Below, one piece after another: positions 26,026-33,732 of a DNA stretch of 33,732 nt (positions are counted from its first letter, which is position 1; each line of letters starts with the position of its first letter). Source of the stretch: Acidimicrobiia bacterium (GTDB taxonomy: Bacteria; Actinomycetota; Acidimicrobiia; Spongiisociales; ZC4RG35); contig JAAXHN010000028.1 in NCBI GenBank assembly GCA_012270885.1, forward strand, positions 1 through 33,732, read 5' to 3'. The position numbers were made by a program, and so were the translations under genes. The notes under the pieces are model-generated. The model was not told where the DNA came from and did no database searches. It worked only from the letters and a program-made list of their open reading frames with translations.

Positions 26026-26227
26026 GGCTCGTATTCGCCGCCCTGGCTGCCGCCTCGATCTCCGCCTGGGTGGCATCCGGCGCCCCTGCTTCCATCAGGG
26101 CGTCCCACTCCGGCGTGTCGAGGAAGATCACTCGCTCAAGGGCGTCCAGTTCGTCCCGGACCTCCGAGACCAAAGCCCGGTAGTCCGACGACAACCGGTG
26201 GTCTCCTCCAACAACGGCGTGGCTGTG
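26015..26227 (-). pseudogene. Remnant of an acyl-CoA synthetase gene
   Basis: Seventy codons open on the minus strand (stop TAA at 26015, in-frame TGA at 26228) read AVVGGDHRLSSDYRALVSEV, then RDELDALERVIFLDTPEWDA and an EIEAAARAAN end. This resembles the stretch just before the ATP-binding loop of medium-chain acyl-CoA ligases (D-Y-x-x-L...L-x-x-V...W-x-x-L). The loop and the whole C-terminal half are missing, and there is no N-terminal part. Similarity fades about 10 bases before the dif-like site, whose right arm supplies the stop codon. This is a by-eye assignment. Confidence 0.45.
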
Positions 26228-26471
26228 TCACCCCCTCGCGTACGCTAAGGTCGGCATGTCGCTCCCCCGGTCGATCACCTCTGGGTGAACTATGTCACGC
26301 CTGGGGTGGCGGCAGTAGTCGCTCGGGATGGGCCACAGAGGTTGGGCGTCTGCGGCGGATTTAAAGATCGCTGAGGGCCGTCCCTTCCCAACCCCCCCTC
26401 AGCCACCGGGAAATCCCTCATCAATCCCAGCAGGGCAGACCGGGATAGGAATGGTTGTCTCCTAATCTCCC

Positions 26472-27740
26472 GTGTGGATGGTGAAGGAATCCGATCAACC
26501 GGGCGGTAAGGAGGAGTCTCCCCACACCAGGCATCCGGGGCGTCACCGCCGGGACACCGGATGGAGTGCCTGGGGGTCCCATCGCGGACTGCAGGCGGTG
26601 CTGGCCTTCGTGGTGGCGACTGCGATCGCAACCGCATTCGGGACGGCGGCCCTGTGGCCAACCTCGGAGGGAATCGAGTCCGCAACCGAGAGCGCGGCCG
26701 AGATCGGACTCGCCACCCAGCGGTATGGCGCCACCGTCCGGGAAGTCCGCGACGGTCCCTGCTCCTACTCGACCGACGACAACTCTCACTCCTGCCGTCA
26801 GGTGACGGTTGTGGTTGACGACGGTCCTGCGGTGGGCCAGGTTATAACACTCACCGAGTTCGACCTGGCGTTCGCCGCCACGGTGCCCGACCTGGTTGTG
26901 GACCAGAAGGTGATCCTCGGATACGAACCTGCCACCGACTTCTACTTCTACGCCGACGCGGACCGGCGAACCCCCCTCGCCTGGCTCAGCGCATTGTTCG
27001 CAGTTTTCGTGATCGCCCTGGGGCGCCGCCGGGGAGTGTTGGCCTTGCTGGGGATGGCCGGCACCGTGGCCGTGCTGGTAGCCTTCGTGGCGCCGTCGAT
27101 ACTCGACGGTAACGATCCACTGCTGGTGGCGGTGGTGGCCGCCTCGGCGATAGCCTTCGTCAGCCTGTATCTCATCCACGGGTTCAACTCGATCACAACC
27201 GTCGCCCTGGCCGGAACCCTCTCATCGCTCGGGCTCACGCTGGCGTTGTCGTGGGCTTTCTTCGAGTTCTCCCACTTCACAGGACTTGCCAGCGAGGAAG
27301 CTCTGACCCTCCCCTTCATCACCGGAGGCATCGACCTCGCCTCCCTGATCCTGGGTGGCGCCGTGCTCGGCGCGCTCGGCGCCCTGGACGACATCACGGT
27401 GACGCAGGCTGCCTTGGTGGCCGAACTCCACTATCGCAACCCGGGCCTGGGGACCCGCCAACTGGTTGCATCCGGAGTAAGGGTGGGCCGGGAACACATT
27501 GCCTCCACTGTGAACACGCTGCTGCTGGCTTACGCAGGAGCCAGCTTTCCCCTGCTGATGCTTCTGGCCGTGTCCGACCAATCGCTGGTGATGGTGGCCA
27601 ACTCCGAACTGATCGCCGTGGAGATCGTTCGCACCCTGTGCGGATCGATCGGCCTGGTGGCGGCCGTGCCGATCACCACCGTGCTGGCCGCCCTGGTCGC
27701 CGACCGTCCCGCAAGGCCGTCCCGACCGGGAGCTTGTTAG
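26472..27740 (+). CDS. YibE/F family multi-pass membrane protein
   Basis: A 422-residue protein of PF07907. A basic cytoplasmic N-terminus (~1-38) and one membrane helix (~40-62) are followed by an extracytoplasmic domain (~65-150, with a C-x9-C pair CSYSTDDNSHSC), then about seven hydrophobic segments. The family signature reads GAVLGALGALDDITVTQAALVAEL, with LVASGVRVGREHIASTVNTLLLAYAGA after it. The biochemical function is not established. The start may be GTG 26472 or ATG 26478. Confidence 0.9.
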   Translation: MWMVKESDQPGGKEESPHTRHPGRHRRDTGWSAWGSHRGLQAVLAFVVATAIATAFGTAALWPTSEGIESATESAAEIGLATQRYGATVREVRDGPCSYSTDDNSHSCRQVTVVVDDGPAVGQVITLTEFDLAFAATVPDLVVDQKVILGYEPATDFYFYADADRRTPLAWLSALFAVFVIALGRRRGVLALLGMAGTVAVLVAFVAPSILDGNDPLLVAVVAASAIAFVSLYLIHGFNSITTVALAGTLSSLGLTLALSWAFFEFSHFTGLASEEALTLPFITGGIDLASLILGGAVLGALGALDDITVTQAALVAELHYRNPGLGTRQLVASGVRVGREHIASTVNTLLLAYAGASFPLLMLLAVSDQSLVMVANSELIAVEIVRTLCGSIGLVAAVPITTVLAALVADRPARPSRPGAC

Positions 27741-27791
27741 CATCACAGCGTGTGACACTCTGCCGGCATTGGTTCCCAGTCAGGACCGCCC

Positions 27792-28805
27792 GTGGCTGAA
27801 CTCGTCGAATTCCCGCTGGACCCGGATGCGCCTCTGTCAACTCTGGTCTACACCTTCGGCGGCGCCGAGGCCGTAGCCGAACTAAAGCCGGGGCAGATAC
27901 TGACCACCGCCACACGGGACTGCTTCGCCGGACGGGTTCGCACCACTGCCGATCTGCCCTCCCAGGTGTGCGATCTCCGGTACATCAATCCCCAGACGGG
28001 ACCCTTTTACATCGCGGGGGCAGAACCGGGAGACACCCTAGCGGTCCACTTCGTCAGCATCGAGCCCAGCGAGTCCTGGGGGGTGAGCGCCACCTTCCCG
28101 TTCTTCGGAGCCCTGACAAGCAGCCGTGACACAGCCACGCTCCAGCCCCCGCTTGACGAACGGACCTGGGTGTACGACCTCGACAACCAGGCTCGGCTCG
28201 TCTATTACCAGGCGCTGGACGGCGACCTGCGGCTGCCCCTGCCCATGGACCCGATGCATGGAACGGTCGGGGTTGCGCCTGCCATGGGCGAAGTTCGAAA
28301 TTCCCTCGCCCCCGGGGCTTGGGGAGGCAATATGGACACCCCTGAGATGCGGGCCGGCGCCACCTGCTACCTGGGAGTCAACGAACCGGGCGCCCTGTTC
28401 AGCATCGGCGACGGCCACGCCCGGCAGGGAGAAGGCGAGGCATGCGGAGTTGCCGTGGAGTGTTCGATGACCACGGTTCTCGTAGTCGACGTGATCCGCG
28501 GCGACTACGCTCCCTGGCCGCGCCTCGAGACCGACGAGTACCTGATCACAACCGGCTCCACCAAACCCCTCGAGGACGCATTCCGTATAGCCCTCACCGA
28601 GATGGTGCGGTGGATAGCATCCCTTCTCGAGCTCTCCACCATGGACGCCTATCAACTCGTCTCGCAGGCCGCTTTGACGCCGATAGCCAACGTCTGCGAC
28701 ACCGTCTACACCGTCACCTGCAAGGTACCGAAGAGCCTTCTCCCCGAGACCGCCGCGTACGGGGGCATCCACCAGGCGCTCGAATCCAAGGCTGCGGCGG
28801 TCTGA
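27792..28805 (+). CDS. Acetamidase/formamidase family amidohydrolase
   Basis: A 337-residue member of the FmdA/AmdA family, which hydrolyses short amides such as formamide or acetamide to ammonia and the acid. Motifs: ATRDCFAGRV, DLRYINPQTGPFYIAGAEPGD, the MDPMHGTVGVAP segment, GGNMDTPEMRAGATCYLGV, and FSIGDGHARQGEGEACGVAVE. The last is the strongly conserved GDxHAxQGxGE signature. GTG 27792 gives the family N-terminus. It stands alone, 51 bases after yibE/F, with no transporter or regulator beside it. Confidence 0.93.
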   Translation: MAELVEFPLDPDAPLSTLVYTFGGAEAVAELKPGQILTTATRDCFAGRVRTTADLPSQVCDLRYINPQTGPFYIAGAEPGDTLAVHFVSIEPSESWGVSATFPFFGALTSSRDTATLQPPLDERTWVYDLDNQARLVYYQALDGDLRLPLPMDPMHGTVGVAPAMGEVRNSLAPGAWGGNMDTPEMRAGATCYLGVNEPGALFSIGDGHARQGEGEACGVAVECSMTTVLVVDVIRGDYAPWPRLETDEYLITTGSTKPLEDAFRIALTEMVRWIASLLELSTMDAYQLVSQAALTPIANVCDTVYTVTCKVPKSLLPETAAYGGIHQALESKAAAV

Positions 28806-28873
28806 CCACCTACGGCCCTAGGCCCGACTAACTGCAACCCGCCGCCGGAAACGCATCCCGATTCTCTCCCCGT

Positions 28874-28910
28874 CGACCATCCGAGTCCGGATTGGTCTAT
28901 TAAATAAAAT
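28874..28910 (+). promoter_or_regulatory. Possible leaderless promoter before the DUF4386-like gene
   Basis: TATTAA at 28898-28903 sits 8 bases before the ATG at 28911, with TCGACC at 28874-28879 as a poor -35 (18-bp spacer). The immediate upstream TAAATAAAAT has no Shine-Dalgarno and is much richer in A/T than its surroundings. This fits a leaderless transcript; the call is tentative. Confidence 0.35.
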
Positions 28911-29636
28911 ATGGATAGTCTAAATAGGGCGCCAGGATCGCTACACCCCCCTTCTCAAGTTCCCGCCCAGGTGTCAGAGCGGGACTCCGCCGCCCGCATC
29001 GCCGGATCCCTCCTGGTGCTCACCGCCTTGATCACAGCAGTTTCGGCTGTGACCCGCGTCTCGGCAGACACCGACTTTCAACCGTCACTGCAGGATACGC
29101 TGGATGCAGTATCGCTTCAGTCGGGGCTTTACGGTTTGGGAGGAGCGGCGCGTTTGCTGTCCGGGGTCACCTTGGGGGCGGCCGCCTGGTGTCTGCTGAG
29201 GACATGGATCATCCGCCTTCGTCTGGGGTCCCCGCTGATCCCCGCCTTGTCTGTGGTCTCCGGTGTCTTCACGGCGGTTTCGGGGTTGTGCGCGGTCATC
29301 CTCGCGGTGGCCGCTCCCGAGACCAACCCCCTCATCGAGTTTTCGGCGCTGATCCGATGGCTCAGTGGAAAGATCGGCTTCGCAATCGCGGGACTGGCGC
29401 TGGCTGTCGCCTCGCGCTTCCAGTGGAGGGCAGGAGGAGCCCTCCGGTTCATAGCGCCGGCGTCAGGCATGCTCGGGCTGGCAATGCAGTTCATCTGGAT
29501 CGACTCCGCCACCGTGGCCCATCCCATCGTGGGCGCAGCCTTCTTCCTCTGGCTCCTGGCCTTCGGATCAATGCTCTTCACCGGCCGGACCGAAGAACCC
29601 CTCCGGAGGATGGTCGACTCCCACTCCCCAACCTAG
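28911..29636 (+). CDS. Multi-pass membrane protein, DUF4386-like
   Basis: A 241-residue protein. A polar N-terminal ~30 residues is followed by about six hydrophobic segments, with the motif RDSAARIAGSLLVLTALITAV at the start, YGLGGAARLLSGVTLGAAAWCLLR in the middle and SGKIGFAIAGLALAVASRFQW later. The pattern is close to DUF4386 proteins, whose role is unknown. There is no catalytic motif. The ATG at 28911 has no Shine-Dalgarno, consistent with the leaderless promoter noted above. Confidence 0.7.
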   Translation: MDSLNRAPGSLHPPSQVPAQVSERDSAARIAGSLLVLTALITAVSAVTRVSADTDFQPSLQDTLDAVSLQSGLYGLGGAARLLSGVTLGAAAWCLLRTWIIRLRLGSPLIPALSVVSGVFTAVSGLCAVILAVAAPETNPLIEFSALIRWLSGKIGFAIAGLALAVASRFQWRAGGALRFIAPASGMLGLAMQFIWIDSATVAHPIVGAAFFLWLLAFGSMLFTGRTEEPLRRMVDSHSPT

Positions 29637-29697
29637 CCTTCCGGCAGATTGCCCTGCGGAGTGCTCTCTCCTCCGAAAATACGTCTAGTCCCAGCAC

Positions 29698-29745
29698 TTG
29701 ACAAACCTGAAGTTACTACATAAACTGGTTTGCAATACAAACTAG
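29698..29745 (+). promoter_or_regulatory. Promoter and inverted-repeat operator of the ABC exporter operon
   Basis: A perfect -35 TTGACA (29698-29703), a 17-bp spacer and a -10 TAAACT (29721-29726) are followed at once by CTGGTTTG-CAATA-CAAACTAG (29725-29745), an inverted repeat with 7 of 8 matching arm bases. It overlaps the -10 and the start site, the right place for a repressor. The small winged-helix protein in this operon is the obvious candidate. AGGAGG precedes the first gene. Confidence 0.7.
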
Positions 29746-29763
29746 CCAGAGGAGGTTCGTGCA

Positions 29764-30396
29764 ATGTCAGGCTCAGGCAATGAAGGGGCCGCCCTCACCC
29801 CTCAAGAGAGCTGGGGAGCGATCCACACAACTATTAACAAGACGAGAAGTTCCATGTATCTGGTCGGAACTTCGCCGATTCTGCTTATGTGGGGAGCCTT
29901 GACGGCGGTGTTGTACCTGATTGAATACTGGCTCCAAACCGGGGGATCCGCCCTGGCGGAGGAAACCCCATGGATAAGGGCTCCGGCTTTTGGCGTTCTG
30001 CTGATTGGAGGAATGGTCGGCAGCGGCTTGGTCGGCCGCCGGTACGGAAGCCGGAATGTCTCTCCGGAAGCCAGTCGGGCGGTAGGGATTCGGGTCTTCT
30101 TCTTCTGGGTGTCCGTGGTGCTGGCGGCCTGGCTCATCCCGGCGGCGGCGGGGATGTGGTCGCCCGAAGGCGGGGCCCAGATTCCCCACGTAGCCATCGG
30201 CATAGTGACCCTGGGGTACATTCTGTACGGCATAATGACCCACGCGGCGCTGGCGGCGGTCGGGGTCGGAATAGCTGCCGCCTACTATCTCCCCGACTTT
30301 CTGGCGGGCGACGCTGCTTTGCCTGTCTCGGCGGTGGCGACTTTCGCGGTTGTCGGTCTGGGCGCCATGTGGTTGCGCAAGATCGGGATCCGGTGA
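29764..30396 (+). CDS. Uncharacterised membrane protein of the ABC exporter operon
   Basis: A 210-residue protein with a soluble N-terminus (~1-34) and about six hydrophobic segments, starting SPILLMWGALTAVLYLIEYWL. It has no motif that I recognise. AGGAGG lies about 8 bases before the ATG. Its stop overlaps the GTG of the regulator (GTGA), so expression is coupled. Such proteins often accompany small HTH/ABC exporter operons, and it could be an accessory sensor or part of the transporter; no function is claimed. Confidence 0.7.
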   Translation: MSGSGNEGAALTPQESWGAIHTTINKTRSSMYLVGTSPILLMWGALTAVLYLIEYWLQTGGSALAEETPWIRAPAFGVLLIGGMVGSGLVGRRYGSRNVSPEASRAVGIRVFFFWVSVVLAAWLIPAAAGMWSPEGGAQIPHVAIGIVTLGYILYGIMTHAALAAVGVGIAAAYYLPDFLAGDAALPVSAVATFAVVGLGAMWLRKIGIR

Positions 30397-30755
30397 GCGA
30401 CAACTCCGCGGTTCTTGACGAGACCATCCACCAATCAGTCAGATTACGGATAATGACGCTGCTGGTATCCCAACCTGCTGCAGCCCGGGTCGCCTACCGG
30501 TTTATTCAGCGGACCCTTGATCTGACCGGTGGAAACCTCACCATACATCTGCGGAAGCTCAGAGGGGCCGGATATGTCGCCATCACCAAAGAGTTTCGTG
30601 ACGAGAAGCCATCAACCTGGATACAGGCAACAGTGATGGGCCGTCAGGCGTTTGCGGCCTATCTGGTCAACCTGGAAAGGGTTTTGAAGGGGGTGACCGT
30701 CCCGGAGGCTACGGCTACAATCCCGCAGGGTCGGCCATCGCGACCGTCATCATGA
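30393..30755 (+). CDS. Small winged-helix transcriptional regulator (HTH_34/MarR-ArsR-like)
   Basis: A 120-residue DNA-binding protein. The core reads VLDETIHQSVRLRIMTLL, then LTGGNLTIHLRKLRGAGYVAITKEF and WIQATVMGRQAFAAYLVNLERVL, the pattern of PF13601-type regulators. The track's ORF from 29970 reads out of frame through the membrane protein gene; GTG 30393 overlaps its stop. It is probably the repressor that binds the operator at 29725-29745 and so controls its own operon. It overlaps the ABC ATPase start by ATGA. Confidence 0.85.
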   Translation: MSDNSAVLDETIHQSVRLRIMTLLVSQPAAARVAYRFIQRTLDLTGGNLTIHLRKLRGAGYVAITKEFRDEKPSTWIQATVMGRQAFAAYLVNLERVLKGVTVPEATATIPQGRPSRPSS

Positions 30756-31726
30756 ATACTCCAGTTACCGCCCCGGCACCAAACCGCTCCCCCTTGGTAC
30801 TCCAGGTCGAGGGCCTGCGCAAGAGCTACGGAGAGATCCAGGCGGTCAAGGGGATCAGCTTCGAGATCGCCCCCGGTGAGAATTACGGACTGCTGGGACC
30901 GAACGGCGCCGGCAAGACCACCACCATCCAGATGATCGCCGGAGTACTGGCCGCCGACGGCGGTCGGGTGACGGTATGCGGCGAGGAGCTGACCACCGTC
31001 ACGACCTCCGTCAAGTCCCATATCGGCTGGGTTCCCCAGGAAGTCGCCCTGTACGACCGGCTGAGCGCCCGGGAAAACCTGGCCTTCTTCGGCCGCATGC
31101 AAGGACTCTCGGGGAAGGAACTGACGAAACGGGTAGAGGAAGTCCTCCATCTGACTGCTCTGAGCGACCGTGCGGGCGACAAGACCATCAAATTCTCGGG
31201 AGGGATGAGGAGGAGGCTCAACATCGGAATAGGCCTCCTCCACCAACCGGACCTGCTGATCCTGGACGAGCCAACCGTGGGTGTGGATGTCCAGTCGCGA
31301 GCCAGCATTCTCGACCAGGTGGAGGAGATGACCCGGCACGGAATGGCGGTGCTCTACACGACCCACTACATCGAGGAGGTGGAGAGACTCTGCCGGCGGG
31401 TGGGGATCATCGACCACGGGGAACTGATCGCCGAAGGAACCAAGACCGAGTTGGTGAAGATGGTGGGAGAGCGGGACCGGGTACTGGTCAACGCCGTCGG
31501 CAACCTGTCCGAAGGCGTCAACCGGGTCGGGCGCTTGGAGGGAGTGCACCAGGCCGGCGTCACCACTGAGGGGGTGGAGCTTCTGGTGGACGACGCCACT
31601 CCCCTGCTACCCCGTATCTTCGAGACCCTTACCCGATCGGAGGTCTCGGTTACCGGAGTGCATGTCGAAGAACCCGACCTGGAGGCTGTCTTCCTGCATC
31701 TCACCGGACGCGCCCTCCGAGACTGA
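30752..31726 (+). CDS. ABC transporter ATP-binding protein (ABC-2 exporter)
   Basis: A 324-residue DRA/CcmA-type ATPase. Walker A GPNGAGKTT at 49-57, Q-loop VPQEV at ~94-98, signature FSGGM at 148-152, Walker B LLILDE at ~168-173 and the switch His205 in TTHYIEE are all intact, so it should hydrolyse ATP. A C-terminal ~90-residue extension ending EPDLEAVFLHLTG is typical of drug- or antibiotic-export subfamilies. It starts with an ATGA overlap to the regulator and works with the two following permeases. Confidence 0.94.
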   Translation: MNTPVTAPAPNRSPLVLQVEGLRKSYGEIQAVKGISFEIAPGENYGLLGPNGAGKTTTIQMIAGVLAADGGRVTVCGEELTTVTTSVKSHIGWVPQEVALYDRLSARENLAFFGRMQGLSGKELTKRVEEVLHLTALSDRAGDKTIKFSGGMRRRLNIGIGLLHQPDLLILDEPTVGVDVQSRASILDQVEEMTRHGMAVLYTTHYIEEVERLCRRVGIIDHGELIAEGTKTELVKMVGERDRVLVNAVGNLSEGVNRVGRLEGVHQAGVTTEGVELLVDDATPLLPRIFETLTRSEVSVTGVHVEEPDLEAVFLHLTGRALRD

Positions 31727-31729
31727 AAG

Positions 31730-32914
31730 ATGAGGGACATTGCCTGGATTGTCCTGAAGGACCTGCGCCAGCAGGTTCGGGACCGGACCATCTTCATATT
31801 CGGGCTCATCGCTCCGCTGGCCATCGCCGCCGCTCTGAGTCTCGCATTCGGGAGCTTCTTCCAGACCGACGAAGCGGTCGTCTTCGAATTCGGTATCTCC
31901 AACGCCGATGCGGGGGGTCCCATTTCGGAGGCCTTCTCGGTGGCCATGGCGGAGTTGGAGACAGAGGGCCTGGTCGGCATCACCTTCCACCGCGACCGCT
32001 TTTCCCTGGAAAGAGCGGTGGAAGAGAACGAGGTCGATGCGGGGTTCTTCATCCCCGATGGCTTCAGCCAGGCGATCGTCGAAGGTTCGGAGGCCGAGGT
32101 GATCGTGGTAGCCAATCCCGACGGGCCGGTGGTTGCCGGGGTTGCCACCTCCATCGCCAAGCAGTTCGCCCTGGAGGTCGCGTCGGCCAGCGCCGCCGGG
32201 GCGACGCTGGCCATCCTGGGAGGACTCACTCCCGAGCAGATGGTCCAAGCAGGGCTGGCCGCATCCCAAGCGAATCCTCCCGCGCGGATTGCTTCGCTTG
32301 AGGCGGAGATTCGCCAATTGGACGCCCCCACCTTTTACTCGGCGGGCGCCGCCATGTTCTTCATGGTGTTCGTAGTGGGAACCGGCCTTCTCAGCCTCTT
32401 GGAGGAACGAAGGCTCCACACCCTTGCCAGACTGCTGGCCAGCCCCATAAGTCCGGGGCGCATCCTGGCTGCAAAGTTCCTTCTCTCCTTCACGGTCGGA
32501 ACAGGAAGCGTGGGACTGTTCATGCTGTTCTCCCGATTCCTGCTGGGCGCCGACTGGGTCGATCTACCTGCCACAGCGCTGTTGGTGGTGGCTGCGGTCG
32601 GAGCATCCGCCGGGATCGTCTCCCTGGTGGCCGGCTGGGCCAGGACCGCCGAGCAGGCCCAAAATTTCCAATCGGTGGTAGCGGTTGCGATGGGCATCCT
32701 GGGAGGCACCTTCTTTCCGGTTGCAGGAGGCGATACTTTCCTCGGCACCCTCTCCCTTGCGACTCCCCATGCCTGGTTCATGAGAGGCCTGGGTGACCTG
32801 AGCGGCGGAGGAGGACTGGGGGTGGTCGCCCTTCCCCTGGTGGTATTGACCGGCATGGCGGTATTGACCCTGACCATCAGCGTGCTGGGCGCCCGAAGGA
32901 ATATGCGGCCATGA
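31730..32914 (+). CDS. ABC-2 type transporter permease
   Basis: A 394-residue membrane protein. There is one N-terminal helix (IFIFGLIAPLAIAAALSLAFG) and a large extracytoplasmic domain of about 180 residues, followed by about five membrane segments (AAMFFMVFVVGTGLLSLLEERR and on). The loop motif LEERRLHTLARLLASPISPGRILAAKFL is the ABC-2 (YhgE/NodJ-like) signature. It starts 3 bases after the ATPase stop and overlaps the next permease by ATGA, so the two permeases probably form a heterodimer. Substrate unknown. Confidence 0.9.
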   Translation: MRDIAWIVLKDLRQQVRDRTIFIFGLIAPLAIAAALSLAFGSFFQTDEAVVFEFGISNADAGGPISEAFSVAMAELETEGLVGITFHRDRFSLERAVEENEVDAGFFIPDGFSQAIVEGSEAEVIVVANPDGPVVAGVATSIAKQFALEVASASAAGATLAILGGLTPEQMVQAGLAASQANPPARIASLEAEIRQLDAPTFYSAGAAMFFMVFVVGTGLLSLLEERRLHTLARLLASPISPGRILAAKFLLSFTVGTGSVGLFMLFSRFLLGADWVDLPATALLVVAAVGASAGIVSLVAGWARTAEQAQNFQSVVAVAMGILGGTFFPVAGGDTFLGTLSLATPHAWFMRGLGDLSGGGGLGVVALPLVVLTGMAVLTLTISVLGARRNMRP

Positions 32915-33732
32915 AAACGCTCTCGATCGGCTGGGTGTACGTACTCAGAATCCTGCGGGAACCCGCTTCCCTGTTCTTTTTCTTCGTATTCCCGGTGGTG
33001 ATGGTGTTCATCATCGGGATCCAGTTCGGCGGGCAGGGTGGAAGGGTGCAGATGGGAGTATCGGGGGACGCGAGTCAGGCCATAACCGGCAAGATCACCG
33101 AGAACCTGGCCGACAACCAGGCCTTGGACCTGGTCTTCTACGAAGACGACGCGGAGATGTTGACCGCCGTGGAGAGGGGTTTCATCTCGGCGGGAGTGGT
33201 CTTCCCTCCACAGATGGCCGCAAGAATGGCTGTTGGGCAGCCAGTGCTGATCGGTTTTGTATCCGCTCCCACCGGGCTGGGGCCTCAACTGCAGGCCACC
33301 CTGCAGCAGGCGGTGACCGAAGAGTTGATTCCATACCGGGCGGCGCGATTCGCGGTCGACATCCTAGAGGTCGGGTTCCAGGAGAGCTTCCCACTTGCAA
33401 GCGAACTTGCGGATCAGGTGATCTTGACAACGGTCGCCGTGGAGTCGGTTGGGGAATCTCTGTTCCCCCCCGGCATGGGCCGGTTCGACGGGGGTGCCGC
33501 CTCCAATCTGGTTCTTTTCATGGTCCTCACGGCCCTGACTGGCGCCACCGCCATGGTGGCCGACCAGCAGATGGGTCTTGACACCCGCATAGTTTCGACT
33601 CCCACTTCCATTGCCCGGCTGATCTCGGGGTACGTGGCCGGTCAGTTCGGCATCACGTTCTTCCAGGGCCTCTACATCATGGTCCTGAGCCTGGCCATCT
33701 TCGGCGTGGACTGGTCGAACCTGGGAGGATCG
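32911..33732 (+). CDS. ABC-2 type transporter permease, second subunit, 3' end cut
   Basis: ATG 32911 opens a frame with no stop to the window edge (274 codons visible), so it is missing from the track. It begins MKTLSIGWVYVLRILREPAS with a first helix FFFFVFPVVMVFIIGIQFG, a large polar domain (~40-190), then membrane segments (NLVLFMVLTALTGATAMVAD) and the loop DTRIVSTPTSIARLISGYV, the equivalent of the ABC-2 signature in the preceding gene. It lies in the same operon and is paralogous in layout to the previous permease. Confidence 0.9.
   Translation, partial: MKTLSIGWVYVLRILREPASLFFFFVFPVVMVFIIGIQFGGQGGRVQMGVSGDASQAITGKITENLADNQALDLVFYEDDAEMLTAVERGFISAGVVFPPQMAARMAVGQPVLIGFVSAPTGLGPQLQATLQQAVTEELIPYRAARFAVDILEVGFQESFPLASELADQVILTTVAVESVGESLFPPGMGRFDGGAASNLVLFMVLTALTGATAMVADQQMGLDTRIVSTPTSIARLISGYVAGQFGITFFQGLYIMVLSLAIFGVDWSNLGGS

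Larger units (their letters stand above)
25744..26471. other. 728-bp region without an intact gene
   Basis: This is the longest gene-free stretch of the window. It holds the dif-like site at 25998-26025 and the acyl-CoA synthetase remnant at 26015-26227. The sections 25744-25997 and 26228-26471 have no ORF I can support. The short track ORFs here (25881-26108, 25920-26183, 25972-26364, 26024-26248) lack recognisable domains. Transcription of YibE/F would start in its right end, but I cannot place a promoter. Confidence 0.6.

Noticed and set aside
25881-26108. 75-residue minus ORF across the dif-like site
   Set aside because: No domain; composition is that of a chance frame, and it uses a different frame from the synthetase remnant.
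27743-27755. TCACA-GCG-TGTGA inverted repeat after yibE/F, reminiscent of a CRP half-site pair
   Set aside because: Arms of 5 bp, wrong order and spacing for a CRP site, and no promoter nearby.
1-33732. CRISPR arrays, insertion sequences, tRNA or rRNA genes
   Set aside because: I looked for repeat-spacer patterns, transposase motifs and tRNA arms and saw none that I could support.

Overview
The window looks like chromosome from a GC-rich actinobacterium, perhaps Acidimicrobiia-like. The evidence is frequent GTG/TTG starts, start/stop overlaps (ATGA/GTGA) between most operon genes, menaquinone genes, a TetR-controlled paa operon, and several acyl-CoA enzymes of the kind expanded in Actinobacteria. 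The taxon is inferred; there is no rRNA or tRNA in the window to anchor it.

Layout. 1-961: C-terminal end of gcvP. 962-2232: an AT-richer two-gene accessory insert, an uncharacterised 200-residue protein followed by a Ymh/TIGR02391-type protein with a HEPN-like RNVVTH motif. It sits directly against a gamma-carbonic anhydrase gene that has no usual start codon. 2823-3524 (minus): UPF0173 metallo-hydrolase. 3572-7862: paaABCDE-tetR, the phenylacetyl-CoA epoxidase operon. Its promoter appears to hold a TetR-type operator in the -35/-10 spacer and to give a leaderless mRNA. 7853-8527 (minus): membrane protein resembling an M50 protease with a degenerate HGLGH motif. 8682-9434: TauE/SafE permease. 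9473-13539: overlapping manC-like gene, cytochrome c lipoprotein, menC and menD. 13536-15739 (minus): sufE, a MerR-like regulator and menF. 15845-16720: rhodanese, followed by a hairpin. 16799-17899: AI-2E family permease.

17952-23939 is a fatty-acyl-CoA catabolic cluster: alpha-methylacyl-CoA racemase, long-chain acyl-CoA ligase, MFE-2-type hydroxyacyl-CoA dehydrogenase, MaoC hydratase and acyl-CoA dehydrogenase. Together these could activate, epimerise and beta-oxidise methyl-branched or sterol/isoprenoid-derived acids. A D-2-hydroxyacid dehydrogenase and a convergent thiamine pyrophosphokinase follow.

25744-26471 is the only long gap without an intact gene. It holds a 28-bp XerCD/dif-like site and, abutting it, a remnant of an acyl-CoA synthetase gene on the minus strand. 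To its right lie a YibE/F family membrane protein, an acetamidase/formamidase and a small membrane protein with a possible leaderless promoter. The last unit (29698 to the right edge) has a clear promoter and an inverted-repeat operator, then encodes a membrane protein, a small winged-helix regulator and an ABC-2 exporter (ATPase plus two permeases, the second cut by the window edge).

The most unusual items are the HEPN-like insert, the dif-like site that coincides with a gene truncation, the operator-in-spacer leaderless paa promoter, and two conserved genes (gamma-carbonic anhydrase and racemase) that lack any ATG/GTG/TTG in front of their conserved N-termini.
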